Shown here: positions 10,259-22,065 of the stretch, in pieces
Layout: each line of letters starts with the position of its first letter
Position numbering within the stretch: the first letter of the stretch is position 1
Source of the DNA: Pteria penguin
Lineage: Eukaryota; Mollusca; Bivalvia; Pterioida; Pteriidae
Assembly: GCA_035048485.1 (NCBI GenBank)
Contig: CM068588.1
Coordinates: 30,564,769 to 30,628,768, forward strand
Direction of reading: 5' to 3'
DNA: 64,000 nt
Program-made: the position numbers and the translations under genes
Notes under the pieces: model-generated
What the model saw: only the letters and a program-made list of their open reading frames with translations
What the model was told of the DNA's origin: nothing
Databases searched by the model: none

Positions 10259-11797
10259 ACAGCAGTTCTCAAGAAACATGTCAAAATCAAGAGTTTTGGT
10301 TACCTAATTGTACATACTGCTATAAAAGATCATATTATCAAATATTGTGATGTCGCATTTCATAATAGTAACATCAATTACTTTTGGTCGATTAAAAATT
10401 CTCATGAAATTATAGACAAACTTCTTTCGCTAAATTTCAAAGTGACTCAAATTTCTACATTTGATTTTTCTACACTTTATACATCTCTGCCTCATGATTT
10501 GATTAAAAGCAAGTTGCTGTCTCTTATACAATGGTGTTTTCACAGAGAATCTAAAACGTACATATGTACCTCCAATAACTCTGGATTCTTTTCCAACAAA
10601 CAATATACTTCATATAAATACTGGACTTGCAAGGAATTATGTAAAGCACTAGATTTTCTCATGAATAATATTTTTGTGCAATTTGATGGCAAAATATATC
10701 AACAAATAGTTGGGATTCCTATGGGTACTAACAGCGCGCCTCTGATAGCAGATTTATTTCTTTATTGTTATGAGAGGGATTTTATGGTTTCTATTCAAAA
10801 ATCTAAACGTTTTGACCTCATTGACAAATTTAATAATACTTGCAGATATCTGGATGACATTTTGGTTATCGACAACCCTGAATTCGAACAATTTATATCA
10901 GAAATATATCCACCAGAGCTCACATTGAATAAAGCTAATACTTGAGATAAATCTACACCTTTCTTAGATTTAAACATCAAAATTATCAACAAACTAATAT
11001 ATACTAATATTTATGATAAACGTGAGGATTTTGGATTTCCTATTGTAAATTTCCCTTACTTGGATGGCGATGTCCCTCGACTCCCATCATATGGTATCTA
11101 TATATCTCAATTAGTTCGATTTGTCAGAGGCTGCACCGATGTTTTGGACTTTCATAAACGAAATTTACAAATTACTACTAAACTTTTAACTCAGGGTTAC
11201 AGATATCACAAGCTAAGAAAAACATTCGGCAAATTCTTCAGATCTTATTCAGAACTTCTATCTAAATTTGGAAATATTTCTTTTCAACAGTATGTATCCA
11301 ATGGAATTTCCCATCCTAATTTTTACGGTGATCTCGTATATAAACTAAGGAGAGTAAAAGGCTCCGATAACGTTATTTTATCATGTAATAAAATAGTCAA
11401 ACGTCTCCTAAATAGACAATATGATATTGAGATCATCAAAAAGACTATAGGTCTTGTATTTGGCCCCTCTACAGCCTTATGCAGACTTTTACTTGAACGT
11501 TGCACGCTGACTAACAGGGCGGTGGGGACTATATGACGGGCCTTGTCCAAACCTCTTTCAGAGGAGACATGTTCCTGAACCTCGTCCCCTCTGACTGTTA
11601 GTCGGGACTCCTACAGATCTAGGGTCTTAGCTCGCTTTCAGACTGGCAGAGCACAGTTTATCATGTTGATGTCGCATATATTTTTATACCATTATGTTTT
11701 TTACAATACCTTACGTGTTTATATTTTTATGACCTCTCAATATGCGATACCTGTTGACCCTTGTTCTTTACATGGAGGATTATTTATAAATTTTTAA
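10259..11797 (+). pseudogene. Penelope-like reverse transcriptase, family 1, frame interrupted only by TGA
   Basis: A single frame runs about 1.5 kb from 10259 to a TAA at 11795-11797. It contains TGA at 10943-10945, 11534-11536 and 11576-11578, and no TAA or TAG before the end. Visible parts in order: NYFWSIKNSHEII; FDFSTLYTSLPHDLIKSKL (palm start); GIPMGTNSAPLIADLFLYCY; the RYLDD catalytic box; a TGA in the position after LTLNKANT; FLDLNIKI; YDKREDFGFPIVNFPYLDGD; SYGIYISQLVRF; QGYRYHKLRKTF. The N-terminal third of a PLE protein is missing, so the copy is 5' truncated, and no GIY-YIG nuclease is present. One substitution (N to S in GIPMGTNS) separates it from its inverted sister at 6669-8495. 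Clade assignment (Naiad-like) is inference. Confidence 0.85.
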
Positions 11798-12056
11798 ATG
11801 TACGTCTTTTGATTGTTCTGCTGTTACGGTGAGTGGGAAGGTGGGCCCGTAAACCGGTTAACAACACCATTTGTTTGGCTTTTGTCAAATTAAATGACCG
11901 TCCTAAGTCGGTATCGTAATTGCACTACAATCAAATATGTTTGTAATGTGTTAAATGTTCTATTATATTATTTATATTCACGTATTGTATAGTTCCATGG
12001 TGACTTCTGCCACATAACTGAGCCGGTAACTCCTCTTTTTTCTTTTTCTTATACGA
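11798..12056 (+). mobile_element. 3' untranslated region and tail of the family 1 PLE
   Basis: It contains GTGAGTGGGAAGGTGGGCCC, GTAAACCGGTTAAC, AAGTCGGTATCGTAA and the terminal block TGGTGACTTCTGCCACATAA, ending in a T/C-rich run. The same end is found at 4965, 5505, 6669, 32945, 34110, 36436 and 41840. I looked for a selenocysteine insertion element (ATGA paired with a GA quartet) and found no clear one by eye. Confidence 0.8.
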
Positions 12057-12602
12057 AAGTAATTGGAAAATAATGATTATGGTTTTGGCGAAATAAGGCG
12101 ACTATGGATACTGGATTATTTAAACCTTTTGCAAAACCTTTTGATTGCCCGATCGGAAAAATCAAGAGATTAACAGGAAATAGTGGGTGTAAATGTTGTT
12201 ACGTGTATAGCAAAATGCAGCATGAGAATATGGGATTGTATTCTATGTCATATGAATAGCTGTAATAAAAATAATTACTCATATATAGTTCTAAACACCT
12301 ATCGCCATTGCTATATTTTATTCAGTAACACTCAAATCAATCCACTGGGACAGCTTTAGAGTAATATGAATATTAAAATGCAATTTAAATTAATAACTTG
12401 CAGTGATAACATTTCCATCATGCATCAGGCTGTCAGATTAAAATTTGAAGTTGTTTAGTGCACTCTTAACATTTCATCATTACTAAATCGACGTGACAGT
12501 TTCAATCGTGTATTGCTGTTGTGTATTGATTCAATAAGACAATCTTTCTTGTAATTAATCATGTCGTGAACAAAGTGCACAAATCTGGATCTTGCAAAAT
12601 AA

Positions 12603-12690
12603 AAGTACAACACTGACATCAGAAAAGTAACAAAGTACAACACTGACGTCATAAAAGTAACAAAGTACAACACTGACGTCAGAAAAGTCA
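12603..12690. repeat. 30-bp tandem repeat carrying CRE-like sites
   Basis: Three units of AAAGTACAACACTGACRTCA type, each about 30 bp, follow one another. Two units hold TGACGTCA and one TGACATCA; the first sequence is the palindromic cAMP response element. No gene start is visible nearby on either strand. Confidence 0.85.
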
Positions 12691-12729
12691 CAATGATACC
12701 ATATGGGGTGTAAGAAATGTGACTCATTC

Positions 12730-14510
12730 ACGTGATAGTATGCAGCCTAGGAATGAAAAACAGGAAAACAAAACAGAACAATTACATACAAAACATCACA
12801 ATAATATTCGATTACATTTCATTTTTGTTTGTTTTAAACAACCAATACGTGTGGTTAACTCGTTTCCATGAGTATTTCTTTAAAATCAAATTAATTTTCA
12901 AAATATTACAGAAAGTAGAAGATAAATATAGCTCTATCATAACTAATGTTAATATACAAGTAGAAAATCGGAAAACCTATATTATGGATTCCTTAACTAT
13001 TTCTAAGCGAAATAAACAAATTAAATTAATTTACTCATTTACTTTTTAATATACATAGATAGATATGTAGTTTAAATACATGTTTCACATTAAACAATAT
13101 AAATGCATAATAAATATACCTGTAAATATAACAAAACGATTTACGAAATAAGACTACTATTAAGTTAAGATGTATCACAGTTAAATTTACCAAAGTTACA
13201 CAGATAACTAAAGTTGTTATTGCTCCATAACTGAGTCCTTTTCAATTCTGATAGACGTATCCTATCATATTACTCTAAATATTTTCTGCGCAGAGTTTCA
13301 TAAACTAGATACATCTATAAGAAGTGCAATTTTTATCCTGTACATTAAAGTTTCCTTTACAATAAACTCTTTCACTTCTGGGTACCAGATGTAATGAGTA
13401 AACTGTGAGAAGGAAGACGCTTTATAGTAATATACTTTTTAACATACATAGTAAGCAGTTTGCATTATTAGAGTAGTAGAGTCTCGTAATCTATATACAA
13501 CACACTTTAAAGATGTTTGAATCTAAGGTATCTCTTTCTGTATACAACTATCGTTGATTATAGGGAAATGCACAATGTAATTCAGAAAATCATGTTGCGC
13601 TCGAATATACGTCAATTCCAAGCGATGTTTTTGATGAATAAAGTCATATGGTCCGTTTGAAAATCTTTCTAATTGCAGGAAAAGGAATTTATAACGCTGA
13701 TTATAGAATGTGTAGAAAGCAATTCATAATGCATACATAAGCACAAAAAGTCAACAACAAAACAAAACAACAAAAGTGGTCAATGCATCAATTGTTACAC
13801 ATTCATATAAGAAATATTTATTTTTCTCGATAATTCCACCATTCTTATAAACAATTTTTCTTGCATTTTTTTTTTCTACATTAAGCATATTTTGTAAAAT
13901 ATCAACAATTTGTGCGATCTTCATACATTATAATGATTAAACAAATGTTTTGCATCGCAAAATGAAGGCATCTGTCTTTTAAAAATTGAACTTGAAATCA
14001 TTAATATTTACTACAAAGAACAGGAGATAAAACTTCACCTGGCACGAATGCAAGCAAAGTTTTAAAAAAATGAGACCTTATTTCACCAACGCACATTACA
14101 ATGTAAGCTTTCAATAACATTAAACAATCTCCTTCTGATACCAAGTTTATATAGTAAATAACATAAAAATTCTCCATCCATTGAGTCAATAGGTTTTTTT
14201 AATGTTACAATCTAAGCAGCAAAGTGCTCTTTGCTTACTAGTCAGTGTATTTAATAATAAAGTTAAAAAACAAAAATAGTCTCAAATGTTCAAATATATG
14301 GACGATAGTCAATTACGCATCTGTAATTATGCCATTCTAATGCAAACATTTAAGTGACACGAATTCTCATCGGAAGATGAAAGTTGATTTAAGACATGTA
14401 AATATTCTATTACATGCGGCAAATTTAAAATCTGAATTAACGAGACAGTGTCTAACACGTATGCGTAGCATGTCTGCACAACGTCACGCTCGACCCACGT
14501 TGATTTCGAT
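12730..14510. other. non-coding stretch, nothing recognised
   Basis: This AT-rich stretch contains only short ORFs without similarity that I can recognise, and no clear splice-bounded exon. Confidence 0.6.
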
Positions 14511-14735
14511 TAGTGTTCAGCGCCATAAAATGTGAAAATACTTATGTCAATTCTTTCATTTTAATTTATTCCATTATCAAACGTTCCAATAAATTGTCAT
14601 GCAGAATGGTTATACTCTATTTATCAATAGAATAAAACTCAATAAAATCCAAATCTCAATTATTAATGCATTATTGAGCAAACGAATTTGAAATTATGAC
14701 TTAAGTATATTCTCAATATATAGCGCCGGACCCTG
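14511..14735. mobile_element. short MITE sharing ends with the element at 9457-10056
   Basis: The left part (TCAGCGCCATAAAATGTGAA) and the right part (ACTTAAGTATATTCTCAATA then TAGCGCCGGACCC) form the same kind of inverted ends as at 9457-10056. The flanks just inside also match (CATTCCATTATCAAAC-like and AATAAAACTCAATAAAATCC). The 350-bp tandem core is absent, so this is a form without the repeat. Confidence 0.65.
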
Positions 14736-14960
14736 CTATAATTCGAATTCGCTGATCCATGGTAATGACGTCACCCGAGGTCTGAAAACCCACCGACTGA
14801 TGATGTCTTCGTTTATGACGTCATAAGTATTATAATTGAAAATCTTCACTATACACGTTCTTTTACGAACTAATTTTACATTTTTGTATGTTGCAGCTTA
14901 AGTATCATCGATATGCAAAAATTATAATGAACTCAATTAAATAGTTTTAATAAACTGCTT

Positions 14961-15120
14961 AAGGCGGCGTACATTAGACGGTAAAGTGCTTGGTCATTGA
15001 CCGAAAGGCATTATGTTCGAGGATTTTATTACACCAAATGAATGGGGAATTTTCACAAACGCTTAGATGATCCAGATGCGTGAATTGTTATGAGGTATAC
15101 TCCTCGGGATTTATCTTCAA
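14961..15120 (+). mobile_element. degenerate tRNA-derived SINE
   Basis: The segment GGCGGCGTACATTAGACGG, then TTGGTCATTGACCGAAAGG, then TATGTTCGAGGA has the order of a tRNA D arm, anticodon arm and T arm (a damaged B box). It continues into a TGAGGTATACTCCTCGG tail. It is heavily mutated and is not a tRNA gene. Confidence 0.5.
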
Positions 15121-17849
15121 TTTCTAAGTAAAATCTTATTTTTTAATCTTTCGTTTTACCATGATTAGTATCTTAAATGAGAAAATAATGAAATATATAT
15201 AATCTACGTATACTTCTTCATTGAATTCAAATGTGGATTTCAAAATATTTATAACAGGATTTGTAAAAAAATCACTGAAAAATTGAATTGTGGTCCAGGA
15301 AAAAACGAAAGTCATACCCCCTCATGCATTCGGAATCTCTCCCACCTTTACTCACAAAAGAATGATGCAATATGTGAAACTCAAAACGGACACGTACAGT
15401 GAAATAGTCCCATTAGTAGGTACCCAATCACCAAGGACAAGGTAATGATTTACCGGTAATCGTGCTAATGAAATTTAGTGAAAATGCTATGTGGTTTACA
15501 AGTTTCTGTTTATATTTTAGAATGCAATACATTTTCAAAGTACATGTACCTTGATCCCACACAAAATGAAAGATGTACGCTGACTTAAAATAGTAAATAT
15601 AATGACGTTTTGGACCAAGTTGCATGAGTAAATCAGCTGTTTGATATCTTTAAACTTCTAAAATGCAATGTATACTAAGTTTGCATTAGAATGGAGATAA
15701 TATGCTTGTGTTTTCAAGTTTCCGGCATGTCAACGATGAATTATAGTACGGAAATATCCGTGTTCATATTCTCAAATCTATTTGCGACCTGTAATTCGAT
15801 GCCCTGAAATTTGAAAACACAAGCATTTTATCACCTAATTATCCTTTAACCATTTTAAAGTCTGTTATTTACAACTGAAGTAAAAGCAACTTATAAAATC
15901 AATGCCTCTATATGTATTATGTGTTGATAGAACATCATGAATTATTACTGCTGTAGAATAAGTATACGGAATGTAAAACTACTAAAAGTAGACAAATTCG
16001 TATCAAATATTGAAGGCAAATTTGGTAACACTATATCCTTAAACTGGATCAGTATATTATGAAAATAAGTATGCACTCCCTTTTCAACTTCTTAATAAAT
16101 TAAGTATCTCCTAATCACAAAAGTGCATCATTAGAAGGAGCGGCAAAATGGTTATAAATGTGCTCGAAGAAATCACTTCTTACTACGTTTCCTCGACGTC
16201 ATTGCTGTTATCGCGCCTTTCTGATCAGAGACTAGTCAAGTACGTCCCGACTGTTCACTTCTAAATACGATGCCAGCACATATACAAACTGTTTAACAGA
16301 TTAACAGAAAAACGCCGTTTCCAATGCATTCATTTCATTTATTCATCGAATCTTACGCAGTTCACAGTGGCTGGTAGGATGTTGAGCATGCAGTGATTAG
16401 CAAAATTAAAACGTGATATAATGTGATATCGGCCTATTGTGATCACCGATAAATCTTAGATGGGTAATTGACAAGCTGGCAAGCTGGTCGAGAATAATTA
16501 ATCTGTTGTCGCTTTCACCACTCACTTACATGTTTGAAATTAACGAGTTTAGAAATACATAATATTCAAATCGTTTTTGAATCAATTTATTCCAAAATTC
16601 ATTTTTCTCCTAGATGAAATGAACAATTCTTTGTCATATGACAAATCAATTGCGGTGCATTAGGGAGAACAGCAATTTTCCATTAAGTAACTAAAAAGTA
16701 ACTAAAACAGTAAATCACTGCATTTAAAAAAATAATAAACAGAGATCTATACTATGACAACTCTAAAGGAATGTTGTCAATTATAAAAATAGAAATACAA
16801 AACACTAAAGTAGAAGAAACTTACCGTAGATACATTTACATGCTCTACTCTGAAATGCAAATAAGTGTGACAAATGTACATATAGATATTCATATAAATT
16901 CTTCTATGTTAAATAAAATTTTAAAACTGAGTAGATTAAAAAGTAAGAAACTAGAAATTTAGTTAAGGAAATAAGCTGCATTTTATAACTGAATAATAAG
17001 ACAATATGATGAAATATCCCATTTTAAATTCAAAATAACAGGTTAGGATTATTTTGATTTCAAATCTATCTATGACGTTCTGAATTATATCATTGCATAA
17101 ACGATATATCCGTGCCATTCCTACTTGGTTAATAACTCCGATGAGGTATCATTCACTCAGTGTTCATCACTTAATTTCCGGCAATGGTGAAAACAAAGAG
17201 GACACACACCCAAAACCTTTCATCGTTATATTTCTCATAGGCTTTAACTGTATTGGTCTTATATTGGATTTTATATTTGTTGTATAACTTTTAACATTGA
17301 ACGTTAAATGCTAAGATATCTATCAATGGAATTAATAAGGTAAATCTTCTCAACATAAAAGACCTTCCTCCTCGTACGTTTTGCTATGAACCGATATTTT
17401 AAAGGATATGACTAGTTCATTTAAACTTTAACATAGCGAACTGTACTTCCGCAAGTTATGTAAATTTTGGCATCCAAAAAACAACAACCCCCACCCCCCA
17501 TAAAAGAAGAATATAGTTCAGATTTATTGGTTTTACACTGCCCAAACATTTGAATATTGTTAGAGTAACATGCTTGTTCTTATCATTGTCACGGTTGATC
17601 TTAGTTGTATTTTCAATTTGAAATTGCCGTTGCTCTACGATTGGGGATTAAGATTTGGATTATCATCCAAGATAGACTTTGAGCAATACCATGATTTCGT
17701 GGATGAAACGGTAACAACCTATTGTTAACGATGGAGCAAGAAAGAAGGTATTAAGTCACATGAACTTGATGACAACTAAAATGACAACGCTTTTTGGTAA
17801 TTGTGTGTTTGTTACTGCTGACAACTAATAATATTATCACTGTTTAAAA
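15121..17849. other. non-coding stretch, nothing recognised
   Basis: No exon-like structure or repeat of the families in this window was recognised. The ORFs are short and AT-driven. Confidence 0.55.
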
Positions 17850-19490
17850 TCGATACTACATGTGTATATTGAAGTTCCTTTAAACGAATTAAAGTCCAGG
17901 AGTGCATACAAAGAAACAAAACTATTAAAAGACACTATACTTTTTGAAGACCGAAAGTTAAAGTGCGATTTCAAAATCAACATCGTTAAATGTGATCTTC
18001 CTACTATGTATTGGTTCCCTAAACTGCATCAAAGTTCATACAAATCACGTTTATACCAAATGCTAGTCATTGTTCAACTACCATTCTGTATATACACATT
18101 AGTTCTGTATTAACAGCTGTTAAAACAGAATACGAAAGTAAATGGTGTCAAGTGACTGTGGCACTAACAACTATGCACCATAGCGGACATTCACGAACTT
18201 CTGAATGTCAGAGGTGTGACCAGGTGCCCGGGAGGAGTGAACATCTACTGAATGTAGACCACACTCGCCATGAATGCCAAATTATTTAAAAACCAAATTA
18301 CTAAATAATGTAATGTGCTTTTTGAAAACAGCAGCATCATTTACTTTTGGTCTATCAAAAAGTCTGGCAAAATTATTGATAAACTTAATTCTAGATAGTA
18401 TCAAGCAAGTGAGGTTTTAATTATTCTACCTTATATATCTATTTAACACACGAACTAATAGAGCAATAAATTGTTGTCTTAAATACGTTTGTGTTTCTTT
18501 AGAGAATCTAAAACATATATCTGCACTTATACTATGTTCTGATAAACAACATAATTCTCACTAATACTGGTACTTGCAATGGCTTTTGTATTGCCACCAC
18601 CTCAATAACCTCAATAACAAGATTAATGATAAAAGCTATATACACACACTTGTATATACTAAAAATCAGAAGACTTCTAATTTTCTATTATTTATTTTCC
18701 ATGGTTAGATGGCGATGTTCCTCGACTCTCATCATATGGTATTTACTTTTTCCAGTTGGTTCGATATGATACAGCCTATGCTAACATTTTTGATTTTCAT
18801 AACAAAAATATAAAATTACTTCTTAACTTCTGACTCAAGGTTACATATACCATAAAATCAGAAATACTTTCGGAAAATTCTGTGGATCTTATTCAAAGTT
18901 TTTATCAATATTCGGAAATATTACTTTTCAAAATTATGTGCTCAACGAAACCTTTCATTCACATTTCTACGGTGATCATGTATATAAACTTAGAAGGGTT
19001 AAAAGCTCAGATTACTTCAAAGCTTCAAACGCCTTCGCCTTTGCCAATATGACCGTGAGATTATCGCTAAGACAAGAAGTCTTGTACTGGACCTCATTAC
19101 AGTCCTTTACAGACTTTTTCTAGAGACTCTGACTAACAAGGCATTGGAGACTTTGACCTTGTCTAATCCTCTCCAGCAGAGGAAATGAGGTACTGAGCCT
19201 TGTCCCTCTAAATGATAATCTGGACATCCGATGTAACAAGGACATACGTTCACTTTCAGAAGCGCAGAGCACGGTAGGTCCAAATTAACGTAAATTTTAT
19301 ATCATAGGTAGTAATTTTTAGCCATTATACATTTCCTGTGTGTATGTGTAAGACCTTTTAAACTCGGTAACCTTTTTGTCTTTGATCTAATTTTATGGAG
19401 AAATAATATATATATTAGTGGGAATGTGGGCCCGTAAACCGATTAACCACACCAATTGAGGAACTAGCGTTATTTCAATTGAATGTCCTT
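17850..19490 (+). pseudogene. decayed family 1 Penelope-like element
   Basis: Fragments of the family 1 protein occur in the right order on the plus strand. LPTMYWFPKLHQSSYKSR, the conserved N-terminal block before the palm, lies near 17995-18055. A piece matching NYFWSIKNS lies near 18340, and GDVPRLSSYGIY-like sequence near 18710-18745. YGDHVYKLRRVKSSDYF is near 18970-19020, and a 3' end with GTGGGCCCGTAAACCG near 19427. Stops, frameshifts and deletions are many. A cassette fragment (GTGACCAGGTGCCCGGGAGG, near 18214) splits the body, so a second insertion or rearrangement occurred. This copy alone shows the N-terminal block of the family. Confidence 0.7.
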
Positions 19491-20930
19491 AGTAAAAATC
19501 GAAGAAGTACCGAAGGGTAAACCATATCTCATAGTCCATGGAATAAAGGGGACAATATCGTGTTTAGTGTCATATTCAGACAAATGCGAACCCCAATAAC
19601 ATCGAAGTGAGACCAGGTACCCCTGTGGAGTAAGTGTCCCCTGGTTGCTACAACACCGTCGCAAAAGTCCTGCAACAACCAGTCAAGTCGAGGAGGTAAA
19701 TACATAAATATACACGCATGAACATACGAAGGAGAGAGGAACACGAAGTCAAATTTTCACATGCAAGGCAAGAAATGCTGCCTGCCTGAAATTCCGATGT
19801 CGGAAACGTAGCTTAACAAATGTCTTTATATACATGTATATACGTATTATGTCAAATCAAGTATGGTCATAAAGTTAAGATGGTTATTTTGTATGGTCAG
19901 GTCCCAAAATATCGGTTAACATTCTTGAAAGAGTAATCTGAAATTGCAATAGATCCCTATAACGACCATAGAACTTCCTCAGTGACAATTTCAAACGTTC
20001 CTCAATATATCCTTGTGAGAAGTTTCGTGGCAAGAAGCCTCGCTCTCGGGACGAAATTTTCGTATTTAGAGTATTCCCTGGCATAGCGTATAAGTTGTGA
20101 AATGAAGACGCCATATGCGAGAGAGGAAGGTATATTGCTACTTAGAAAAGGGAAGTTGGTAATAATGAAATTGAAATCGTCACGTTTGTCATAGACAGAG
20201 GTTACTTATGAACCATCGTCACTAATTGATAGGAATATATCGAGGTATGAAGCAGAAGATGCGCTCTCTGTAGTATCTTTTATCTCGAGTTCCTTTGGAT
20301 ATATGATGTTGAGGTGATCCTCAAATACATGGTTGTTAATCGACAAAACATCATCAATGTATCTGTATGTAAAGTTGAACCAAGATGCTAACTGTTTATT
20401 GCCTTTAGAGAGCAGAGTCTATATGAATTCTGCTTCGTAAGAGTACAAAAATATGTCGGCCAGAAGAGGCGCGCAACTAGTACCCATAGGAATGCCAGCA
20501 ATCTGTAAAATGTCAGAAAAATATTATCTATAAGAAATTCTAACATTTGGATGATCTCTTTTTCTGTATATTTGCTGCTGGAATCAGACTGTTCCGTTAC
20601 AAAATATGTGTCGTTGTGGCCTAAAACGAGATACTTACACCTGCGAATTTCTTGTTTGTTAAAGAAGGCGTTTTGAATAATTGATGTTATTCTGTTCTTT
20701 AGTTTTTGATGAGCAATGGTTGTATAAAGGGTCGAAAAGTCAAAAGATTTTATGCTAGTGATATTATTGAAAATAGGAGATTTTAAGTGCAGTGCTCTAG
20801 AAGTTCCTTGGAATTCTTTAGGATCCACATCTGATTGATTCCGCTTCTCGAGTAAGCAGTAGAGCAGTATTCCTGAAGACCATATTTTGGTGAGTAACAT
20901 GGAAAGACGCTTGTTGGAACAGTGCCTCAA
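19491..20930 (-). pseudogene. Penelope-like reverse transcriptase, family 2, decayed
   Basis: On the minus strand, 20930-20388 encodes SIKSFDFSTLYTTIAHQKLK, then YFVTEQSDSSSKYTEKEI and MLEFLIDNIF, before a frame break inside the MGT/APL region. Further down, 20114-19884 encodes ASSFHNLYAMPGN and LKLSLRKFYGRYRDLL, the C-terminal part. The 3' region follows at 19880-19491 with the shared cassette (GAGACCAGGTACCCCTGTGG on the plus strand, about 19611). Family 2 differs from family 1 by its FYGRY and NIPSSPAYGVY-type C-terminus. The upstream limit (perhaps to about 21200) is uncertain. Confidence 0.75.
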
Positions 20931-21689
20931 CTATGTTACAACTGAAATGTCTTTCTCTGTCTGTATTGTTTGCGTTTTTGTCTATGATGATTTTATCATA
21001 CCGCTGAGTCAGATGTCTGTATGCCTTCATTTAGAAAATCGGAGGGAAACCAGGGTAGACGATATTCTTCAGCTTTAATCGATTTAATCGTTAAAATATT
21101 GCCAACATTGTAGATATTAACGTTTAAACAACAATTTCCAAGGGAATATTTTCGTATGATTTCATGCAGGTATATTTTATACTTTCGAGTCATTTTGCTC
21201 TGGCAGTTATAGTACAACGAAGGAAATGCTATTAATTGTTATAAAAGAACATGAAACACATGTAATACACATGATATAATGTTAAAACAGGAAAAAGTAC
21301 TCATTTTCAATTCACAACAAACGATTCTTTACACAATTTTAGACTTTTGCAGCTTTGGTCTTGAGCGTCACCAACATTTGTCAAAAATTGAATTTAAAAT
21401 ACAAAAAGACCTTGAAAGATTTACAGAGTATTCAACATCAAATCTATTGAAAAAGGTGTGGTGTTTTGTTTGTGTTCCTTTGTGTTTTTGACTTTTGTTT
21501 GTACTTTTTGTTTGTTTGATTGTTTGTTTTTTCATTCCAAAATGTAAGTTTTCAATATTACTCCGACATAAACGGAGTTTTATAGGGTGATCGTGGGTTG
21601 CATGTGATTACTAATTTAGATATTCAAATCAAACGTCGAATATACTCAGGTTAAGCATATTTGTATACTGTAAAGAATTAATTAAATAA

Positions 21690-22065
21690 GTATTACTAGA
21701 TAGTATTACCATCTTAACTTTTTGACGATACTTGATTTGACAAAATACGTAAATATACAGACATTTGTTCACATGCATTTCCGATGCCGGATTTTCATAC
21801 CTTGAATAGGAAAATTTGTGCTCTTTTCTCCTTCATATGTTTATACGTGTATATTGATCTATTTATTTGAAAAGTTGTTGCAGGACTTTTGCGACGGGTT
21901 TTGCATGCAACCAAAGGACGCTTACTCCTCCCGGGCACCTGGTCTCCCCTCGATTTGGGGGGGGGGGAGTTCGCATTTGTCTGAATATGACACTATGCAC
22001 GATAGTGTCCTTTTATTCCATGGACAATGAAATATGGTTTACTCTTCGGTACTTCTTCGTTTTTA
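21690..22065 (+). mobile_element. family 2 PLE 3' end in plus orientation
   Basis: The 375 bp repeat, in inverse orientation, the end of the element at 19491-19890. The strings ACCATCTTAACTTTTTGACG, the cassette GGACGCTTACTCCTCCCGGG, and the final CTTCGGTACTTCTTCG all recur. Together with 19491 it bounds the element by inverted 3' ends. An 11-bp G run sits at about 21957. Confidence 0.75.

Noticed and set aside
11798..12056. SECIS element downstream of the TGA-containing PLE frame
   Set aside because: ATGA strings occur (near 11728 and 11895), but no proper pairing with a GA quartet at the right distance was found by eye; a computed search is needed.
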